From Adiantum capillus-veneris (taxonomy: Eukaryota > Streptophyta > Polypodiopsida > Polypodiales > Pteridaceae), in the NCBI GenBank assembly GCA_014529385.2, contig CM043960.1:30629396-30693395 (forward strand): a stretch of DNA of 64,000 bases. Reading direction: 5' to 3'. The translations under genes were made by a program, and so were the position numbers. Position 1 is the first letter of the stretch; each line of letters begins with the position of its first letter. Of the stretch, positions 57,531 through 64,000 are shown piece after piece. The notes below the pieces were generated by a model that did not search any database, was not told where the DNA came from, and worked only from the letters and a program-made list of their open reading frames with translations.

Positions 57531-57812
57531 TAACCAGGAACTCTGCCCCCTATGATCAGGAGGGGGTTCAGGACACTAATTCAACATTGGAAATAGAATG
57601 AACATGTCGAGCTAAATTTTCCCTAGCAGACATTCTTTCCTATTGCAAGCAGTATATCCATAAATCATTTCTTTCCTACTTTAGACTTTAATGTACAAAT
57701 GAATTCAAATGCCAAGGTTTTCGTCAGATTTCTCCAACATGTTTGGGGGTATGTTCTTTCCTAGCTAAACATGTGCAATGTTAAATTAAACAACTTGAAT
57801 AAAATTATGACC

Positions 57813-57954
57813 TACCTCTTCCATTCTTCGTCAATGGCTCGTGAGATGGCCGGTGCTTGTTCGTCCATGGGAGCTTCTCCTTTTCCATTCACATTGCTAG
57901 TTCCCGCCTCGCGGTCGTAGGCACCACCGAAGCGAGTTCTCTTAACCGGGGCCA
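57813..57954 (-). CDS. Short ORF in the solo LTR, possible first exon
   Basis: Minus strand: MAPVKRTRFGGAYDREAGTS at the start, about 47 codons with an Ala/Glu-rich polar composition, ending EEWKR followed by GTAGGT, which could be a splice donor instead of a stop. No family recognised, and no downstream exon seen. Confidence 0.3.
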
Positions 57955-59820
57955 TTTTATACTCACTACTTTTAATGATAAACTTGAAGAAAAGAGCTAA
58001 TGTCCGAGAGCATCATAACAATCCAAATGAAGTAGAATCATTGAACAATCCCCCTTATGCAAGAGGTTAGATTTTTCCTTCGAGACATAGTAATTTTATG
58101 GGTAATACTTTACTTGTCCTATGGGAACCGGCTCTAAAGTTAATCACTTGGCTTAGATGATTAAGAAATTCAAAATTTTACTAATTAAATTACAAGAGAG
58201 ATGAATTAAGCAAGTTCAATCACTTTCCTAGTGCAATTAGAAAGATGCAGAATTACCGCATGCATAGGTGAGAGAAAATTCTCTTCTTAGTGGCTTAATG
58301 ATGGATTAATTTTTGCCTTAATCACATCTTAATGTATGAGAAAATTGAATCTATCTTAGTTACACCAATATTGAGTGTTAAAAGAATGAATTTCATCAAA
58401 TCTACATCATTACCGGCTTGTCAATTAATTACTATGCTGCCTACAGAGAGAAATCTCTCCTAATCATTGATTAAGAGTGATGAATGGCTGCATAATCAGC
58501 TATTGGTTGATGATTATATAATGGAATATAGCTATGGAGATTTAGAGTACAACTATTGTGAATTATAGCTAGGATTAAGCATAGTAGATGAGAATTTTAA
58601 GAGAATGATGAAGACGTTTACAGATGAGCATAAATTAAATCATGATTATCGTGATTAGGGGCTGAAAATACTCTCAATTTTGTGATCCAAATGAGTTCTC
58701 AAGACGAGAATTCGGCAGCACTTCCCTCCTTGCTTCTCCTTCAAAAACTATGTGGCGTGGCAGCACCTCCCCAAGGTGTGTGTGTAGGTGTGTGTACTGG
58801 GTGTGTGTGTGTGTGTGTGTGTGTGAGAACACTCTTAAATAGGCTCCTTCAAGCTGAAAATCAAACCTAGCTGCTATAAGCATCTGAGTGAGCACTCACT
58901 TCATGCATTGGCAAGTCTAGTTACCTTCCCACCAAGTGTCCAGTTAGCTAGTCTAACTGGCTCTCATATCCACTCTCTAGCTTGGAAACTCTCCTGCAAC
59001 TCCCACAAGACAAGAGGGCACCCCCTAGCTGCTAAAGCTGGCTCAGAGTGGCCTAGAACCTGCTCCCACACAGCCTCGAGCCCCGGTGCCTCCCCGCACA
59101 ACTTTATGAAAAATTGGTTTTAGGCTATAACGGCCCATACGAGTCCGAATTTAATGCCGTAATTGCTATACTAAGCTCTAAATAAGGCGTACTGGTCTGA
59201 GTACCTGCCATATTTAGCAGCCCCTGGGGTCTGAAAATGCATTTTTTCCAATTCGGGGTACGGGTGCAATTTTTCAAGACGGTCAAAACTGGACGGGTCG
59301 GGTGACCAAAAAAAACTATTTTTGGAAATTTTTTCACAAAAATTATTTTAATTCACTTTTGAAAGCTTTATAACATTCTAAACATCATGGCACTGACAGA
59401 ATTTGGAAAACTGCTAAAAATAGTAACTTTTTTCATTATGATCTTTTCATGGTACAATGGTGCTCTGTTAGCTCGGGGTCGGAGACCTTACATCCATCTT
59501 CATTGCACCAACGAGTTTTGTCAAGGAACACAAAGACTGTATTGTACAAAAGTCACCTTTGATGGGAGAAGCTATAATACAAAGCCTTTTTGGAGGGGGG
59601 ACCGGCTCCATGTAAATCCGGTCCTCAACTATTTTGAATTGTTCTATTTCTCTCTCTTTTCAATAAATGCCAATGGAAAATTAGCTAGGTGTAAATTTCT
59701 ATGTTGCTTTCTCAAACTAAGTACTCTTTATATGCTCATTAGGAACTTATTCTTAATGGAATGCTCACTATGTTATCAATTTCCGCTACACACAAGTTAC
59801 TAGTGCATTAAATGTTACAT

Positions 59821-59832
59821 TGGTATCAGAGC
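59821..59832 (+). promoter_or_regulatory. Primer-binding site of E copy 2, initiator tRNA-Met type
   Basis: TGGTATCAGAGC, an exact match to the complement of the initiator tRNA-Met 3' end, one base after the LTR. Confidence 0.85.
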
Positions 59833-60214
59833 TATTGGTTTCTCTTTTCTTGCTCAAGAAGAGAGGTCCTCAAGCTTGCTACAAGTGGTTGGTGTTATTT
59901 ATTGCAAAAGAGTAAGTAGAATAGGGATTTTTCATATTTGAAGCACGCCTACTTTATGCAGTTAACGGGGATACCGTCGAGAGCTATGGTATTAATAATG
60001 GAGTCCTATAACCATTATTGAGCTATTAGAAGATTGACAGGAACCGGTGTTGTCTTGGCTTTGTTGAACCCTCTCTTCTATTCCTTGCAATTAATAGTAT
60101 TCGAGCCAATGGTATAGATGCTTCAGTGCTTATCTTTGAAGGAAAACAGGAGTAGCAACTAGGGCTTGAAGTGCCAAAGTACAAGTAAAAATTTACACCT
60201 AAAATTTGCTAGTA

Positions 60215-62694
60215 TGTCTGACAAGGGAAAAGAGATTGAAATAAATGTTGATAGCTTTGATGTTTCATGAAAGAGCAACTAACGATGTCCCTATGTTGGT
60301 GAACTATCTTGTTTCTAGGCTTCAACAAGCCCTGGGAAATCCATCCCTCCAAGGTGAAGTGCTGCAGCAATTGCGCACCCATGGTATTCTCCAAACTCCC
60401 CCCCAAGAAGAGAGAGTAACTAGGAAATCTCCTGGTGATACTTCCAAAAGAGGACTCTCTCCGATAAGGGAAGAAGAGGAGGATTCATATGAAGGGCTCA
60501 AAAAATTACTACTCGATGAGGCATCTCCCTCCCAAAGGAGAACCCAAGTTTCAATGGTAGAGCCCCAACCAAAAGAACGAGAAAGAAGTGAGTCTCCTGC
60601 CTGGGGGATTCACTCTATATACAAAATGGGACGCCACCTACGAGCGACCAACTTTGATAAAACCCCTATATACGACTCATATTAGGGAATATGACCTCCC
60701 TTTATACGCTTATACAAAAGCCAATGCAAAAAACTATCATACCCCTATTTTACATATAAAATTTAGGTCTCACATGATCTAACTGGGTAAAACTAGTCAA
60801 AGAGCGTGTAGCATAGTGATTAGCAATGTACTAAGGAACCACTTTTGTTGATAACTAGATGCACCCTCACTGTGTCTTAGTTTGACTTTCAAACTATGTG
60901 CCCGTTCCATCTGCACTCTAGCTACTCATCCAATTTTGACCCATCTAAATTACTCCAAAAACATGGTTATAAAGTTGTGTTAGGTTCTCCGTGTAGATTT
61001 GCATCTATACAAACTCTTTATAGCTTTCATCCCTCAACAAATGAACTATAATAACAAAACAAGCAATTGATACAAAGCATTGTTGGTTCTTGCATGTATC
61101 TTGGTAGCTATTGACTCACAAGTTTGAGGGAAGACTCTTTAGGGAAGCCATGATTTTGAAACACAAATACTTCCTTTCATTTTCTCCTTTTCTCACTTCC
61201 CTCCCTCCCCTCTCAATATATTACCCCCTCCCTTATTTTTAAGCTTACTCCTAACTTATACGCTTATGTAACTTGTAAAAAAACCCCCTCCCCTGCACTT
61301 ACGTGGTGTGGTAAATTTTCCATGATGAATCCCTTTGGGTCTCCTGCCACCTCGGCGGAGATGGCTCCACAAATACAGCGGGCAAAACACTCTCTTCACC
61401 ATAATTTAAAGAGGGAAGAGAGAAAACAAGAGAAGAAAAAGGCGAGAAAGAGGTCACCCTCTTCTCCATCTTCCTCAGCCTCTTCCTCTTCTAAAGAAAG
61501 TGATGGTGTAGAAAAGGAGGAACAAGGGATTAAAAGGGCAAGAAAGAGGTCACCCTCTTCTCCATCCTCCTCATCCTCTTCCTCTTCTGAAGAAAGTGAT
61601 GGTGCAGCTCTTGAATGGCCCAAGAGAAGAGGCCATAGGAAATCCTATGCTGCCTAGAAAAGATTGTCCAAGCTCAAAAATTGAAGGAGGGAAGAAAGAA
61701 CATCTCTTTCCTTACCTACGATGGCACTTTTGGTGCTACAGACAAAGTCTTGGCCTTTATCCAACAATTCGATGTGGAATTTGGAGATGAGGGCTTCACA
61801 GAGTCCCCTAAGCCACGCCATGTAGCTATGCATTTTCAAAAGCCCGCCAAGCAATGGTGGTCTAGCCTATGAGCAACCAATGAAGCTCCATGAACATGGA
61901 AAGATTTAAGAGCTTCCATCATGAAGCAGTTTTTGGCTACCGACGCCAAAGACAAAGTACTCACCGAATGGAAAATCTTGAAGCTCTCTTCCTATGAATC
62001 TATTCATAAATATGTAGACAACTTTTGGGATTTACATCTCAAGGCCACTATGTACAAAAAGATGGATTTTGGAGAGCAAAAACAAAAATTTTGTGCGGGT
62101 TTATCTGAGGATATGGCGGAGTATGTTAACTCCCGAAGGCCTCGTACCATATCTGTGGTCATACACCATACCATGGTGGTTTCAAGAATCAACTTCCAAC
62201 AAGGGGCTAAGAGAAATGTTAAGCCCATGGAAAACAAGGACCGTAATGAGCCTAAGGGGAAGGACAATGTCCAAAAGTCTCCCAAAGGCAACGCCAACAA
62301 CAAAGCTAAGGAGAAGGGAGTTTATAAAGGAAAAAATAAACTCTCTACTGAAGAGCTAGAGTGTTATAAAAAAGATAACTATTGTTTCAAGTGCGGGGAG
62401 CAAGGGCATGCCTATCGTGCTTTCCCCCACAAGAATACACGTAATGAGTCTCCTAGAGCTACCTTGGTTGAAATTCAAGAAGAGGATTCTCATCACAAAG
62501 GATCTCCTCTATGTCATGCTTGGGGAAAGATAAGAGACCATGATGCTTTCATTCTGTTTGACCCTGGGTCTACTCACAATTTCATATCCACAGAGTTGGC
62601 CACCAAGCTAGGCATCCAAGCCTATGAGAGACGGGAGATGTCCTACCTACCGATGGTGCTTTCAAGGGGCAAGAAGCATCAGTTACTCCCTTAA
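60215..62694 (+). pseudogene. Gag of element E, copy 2 (with nested insertion)
   Basis: It starts MSDKGKEIEINVDSFD at ATG 60215; a small deletion then shifts the frame (NYLVSRLQQALGNP is in another frame). The coding signal is interrupted at 60602-61338 by a foldback insertion and resumes with a Ser/Arg/Lys-rich segment (two KARKRSPSSPSSS units). The capsid-like domain runs from GKNISFLTYDGTFGA to FCAGLSEDMAEYV, with stops near 61870 and 61892. The zinc knuckle at about 62385-62430 reads CFKCGEQGHAYRAF, with the last Cys as Phe. The protease start (FDPGSTHNFISTELATKL) is at about 62555. Confidence 0.75.
60602..61338. mobile_element. 737 bp MULE-like non-autonomous insertion
   Basis: It interrupts E's Gag and is flanked by GTCTCCTGCC (60592-60601 and 61339-61348); E copy 1 has the uninterrupted site. 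The ends share GGGATTCA in inverted orientation, and subterminal AAGCGTATAA motifs are also inverted. A 9-10 bp duplication suits Mutator-like elements. No transposase inside. Confidence 0.65.
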
Positions 62695-62945
62695 TTGGGA
62701 AATTGAAGCTCCATGTCCAAAGCTATGTGGACAAGGAGGATTTCGTCATCTCTCCTCTCAAGCATGAGGATGTAATCATAGGAGCACCATGGTTTGATCG
62801 CATGGCTACCAATGTTAAATTCCCTGAAAGGCAAATCTACTTTAGGTTTAAGAAAAAAAATATGTACATAGATGCTAAGGAGTTGGTAGCACCATACACA
62901 TTGTACATAAGCAAACTTTCAATAAGTCAATAAAGAGCTCCATTT
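62695..62945 (+). pseudogene. Protease C-terminal part of element E, copy 2
   Basis: After a frameshift near 62690 the retropepsin continues: DKEDFVISPLKHEDVIIGAPWFDRMATNVKF (in pieces), where VIIGAPWF is the ILG-type motif, then MYIDAKELV. The pol genes that should follow are missing because the minus-strand LTR starts at 62959. The rest of E would be expected beyond the right edge. Confidence 0.7.
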
Positions 62946-62958
62946 CCGTGTACATGAT

Positions 62959-63856
62959 TGTGGGACGGGTGTCTAACCTCACTCTTATCGTATTGCAAAC
63001 ATAGCGAGAACCACAAATATAATTCTCAATCCATGGGACGAAGCTGACTTGACTAGTGCATAGATGCTACAAGAGGTTGTCAATCTCTTGGAAAACAACA
63101 AACAACTTGCATCTCAGGCTACACTCAAATGACTGAAATCATCAAAAGCTAATTTCTCATCGGCAAACAAATCACATCCGTTACAACATCAAACGACATC
63201 CAAACATAATGAAACTTCTAGGACATGTTTATAAGACCTAAACACACATGCTTATGGTCTCAAATCTAACTTTAAGTCAAGTGGAGAAATTGTAATTATT
63301 AACAGCAGTGAGTTTTTGACCTAGTCGTTTTCGACCCAGAATGCATCTAAATGCTTAGCAATGATGCCCAAATACCCCAGCTATACTTAGTTTTTTATTT
63401 TAAAGCTAAAATTACTACTTATGATGAAATTAGGATGCGGGTCGGTGACACCAAAAGCTACAAAATACCATGAAAATCTTACGTCAATGCGTAGAGCTCT
63501 TACCTGCGGTTGCAATGTAACAGACGCGATTGCAATGTGACAACCGAGGAGGGAGTAGGAAGCGCGAGAAGGAGAGAAGTGAGTGCCGTTAGCTCATGCT
63601 ATGTTTCTATTATCCAAAAACCTATAAAATTTGGCTTTTATACCTTAGCCAAGGTTTTTGGTGGTGAAAACTAATAATCTGGGAGCTCTAACTAAGACAG
63701 GTTAATACAATCTGGAAGCTTGTAGCCCTGGCTCATCAATTACAATCTTTATCCAAAAACTAGGATTTACAATATTCCCGATTCATCAAAATAATAAATG
63801 TTTTTACAATGAAAGCTCCGAAAAATTGTATATGAGTTAGCTTGCTGCTGCCAACA
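62959..63856 (-). mobile_element. 3' LTR of a second X-type element (898 bp)
   Basis: The reverse complement of 8741-9649, with start TGTTGGCAGCAGCAAGC at 63856 and end CGTCCCACA at 62959. TATAAAAG lies at 63635-63642 (minus), CAG|GTAAG at about 63499-63506 and the conserved 60-bp block at 63026-63084. The TG...CA ends are intact, better than at 8741. Confidence 0.85.
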
Positions 63857-63872
63857 TTCCATCCCTCCTCGC
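63857..63872 (-). promoter_or_regulatory. Polypurine tract of the minus-strand X-type element
   Basis: Minus strand GAGGAGGGATGGAA directly before the LTR. Confidence 0.7.
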
Positions 63873-63895
63873 CTGTGTCGTCCCTTGACACAGCT

Positions 63896-64000
63896 TTATG
63901 GGCTGAAGTAATCTTTGGGTTGACGGCTGGCGAGGTGGTCTTCAAGCACATGGAGTGCTTTTTCATATCTGAGTGTAATGGAATTTGCCTATTCAATTTG
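63896..64000 (-). CDS. C-terminus of the giant extra ORF, second X copy (partial)
   Basis: Minus strand from the window edge to TAA at 63896-63898. It reads TLRYEKALHVLEDHLASRQ and ends KDYFSP. The X copy reads RYQKALEALKDHLACR, stop, PEDYFSP in the same register with no indels. This fixes the ORF's true end and shows the stop at 8656 in X is a mutation. The rest lies beyond the window. Confidence 0.75.

Larger units (their letters stand above)
56729..59492. mobile_element. Solo LTR or LTR-like insertion, 2764 bp
   Basis: It starts TGTGAGGTCCCCACCCC and ends CGGAGACCTTACA, with imperfect terminal inverted repeats (TGTGAGGTC / GAGACCTTACA), and is flanked by a TCCAT duplication (56724-56728, 59493-59497). 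No PBS, polypurine tract or pol is inside. It contains four short tandem repeats at 57407-57530, a GT run at 58798-58825, and on the minus strand a 47-codon open stretch (57954 to about 57813) starting MAPVKRTRFGGAYDREAGTS. E copy 1 shows the empty site. Confidence 0.8.
55482..59819 (+). mobile_element. LTR of element E, copy 2, split by a solo LTR
   Basis: The two pieces, 55482-56728 and 59493-59819, together match 27666-29216. The start is TGTCATAAAG and the end AATGTTACA. A CA run is at 55857-55896. The PBS follows one base later. Confidence 0.85.

Overview
The window is eukaryotic and almost certainly nuclear DNA of a land plant with a large, repeat-filled genome. It holds no intact host gene, rRNA, tRNA or CRISPR array that I can support. 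What it holds is a nest of LTR retrotransposons, mostly broken by stops and frameshifts, with foldback elements, satellite-like repeats and long CT/GA/GT microsatellites between them. Plant origin rests on Ty3 (gypsy) families with primer-binding sites matching plant tRNA-Asp and initiator tRNA-Met, a chromodomain Ty3 element, and very long elements with extra ORFs. I cannot name the species.

Layout. 1-2860: plus-strand Ty3 integrase whose C-terminus runs into a second aspartic-protease-like domain ('PR2'). 3300-9649: element 'X', with palindromic leader-like repeats, one giant broken extra ORF (about 1180 codons) and a 3' LTR. 9650-13340: a second related LTR end with its tRNA-Asp PBS, another palindromic leader, and a reverse-strand Gag remnant. 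14300-15300: degenerate direct repeats with large hairpins and a G25 run. 15840-25040: minus-strand remnants, the best being element 'C' (RT end, RNase H, integrase, giant extra ORF). 25558-27660: minus-strand element 'D', a second integrase+PR2 copy. 27666-30377: element 'E' copy 1 (LTR, tRNA-iMet PBS, Gag start). 31116-32828: a long-inverted-repeat element containing four 57-58 bp TA-flanked hairpins. 32879-37465: chromovirus 'B' (Gag, PR, RT, RNase H, IN, chromodomain). 38228-39519 and 41188-41584/54521-55397: two copies of an unrecognised repeat family 'F' with a coiled-coil ORF. 41585-54515: element 'A', a near-complete 12.9 kb LTR element with 5-bp target duplication, inserted into the second F copy; it has Gag, PR and PR2 but no RT, RNase H or IN. 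55482-62950: element E copy 2, split by a 2.76 kb solo LTR and a 737 bp foldback insertion, then cut by the LTR of another X-type element on the minus strand (62959-64000).

How it fits together. A, X, C and D look like one broad Athila-like Ty3 grouping: tRNA-Asp-type PBS, long untranslated leaders, extra coding capacity after integrase. Three things stand out. First, leaders carry perfect or near-perfect palindromes recurring about every 280-300 bp, and two lineages with different arms share the same ATCGCGAT core. Second, a second retropepsin-like domain follows integrase in three copies. Third, a giant coiled-coil ORF precedes the 3' LTR and keeps a recognisable C-terminus in two copies. 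All are read from sequence by eye; no database search was possible.
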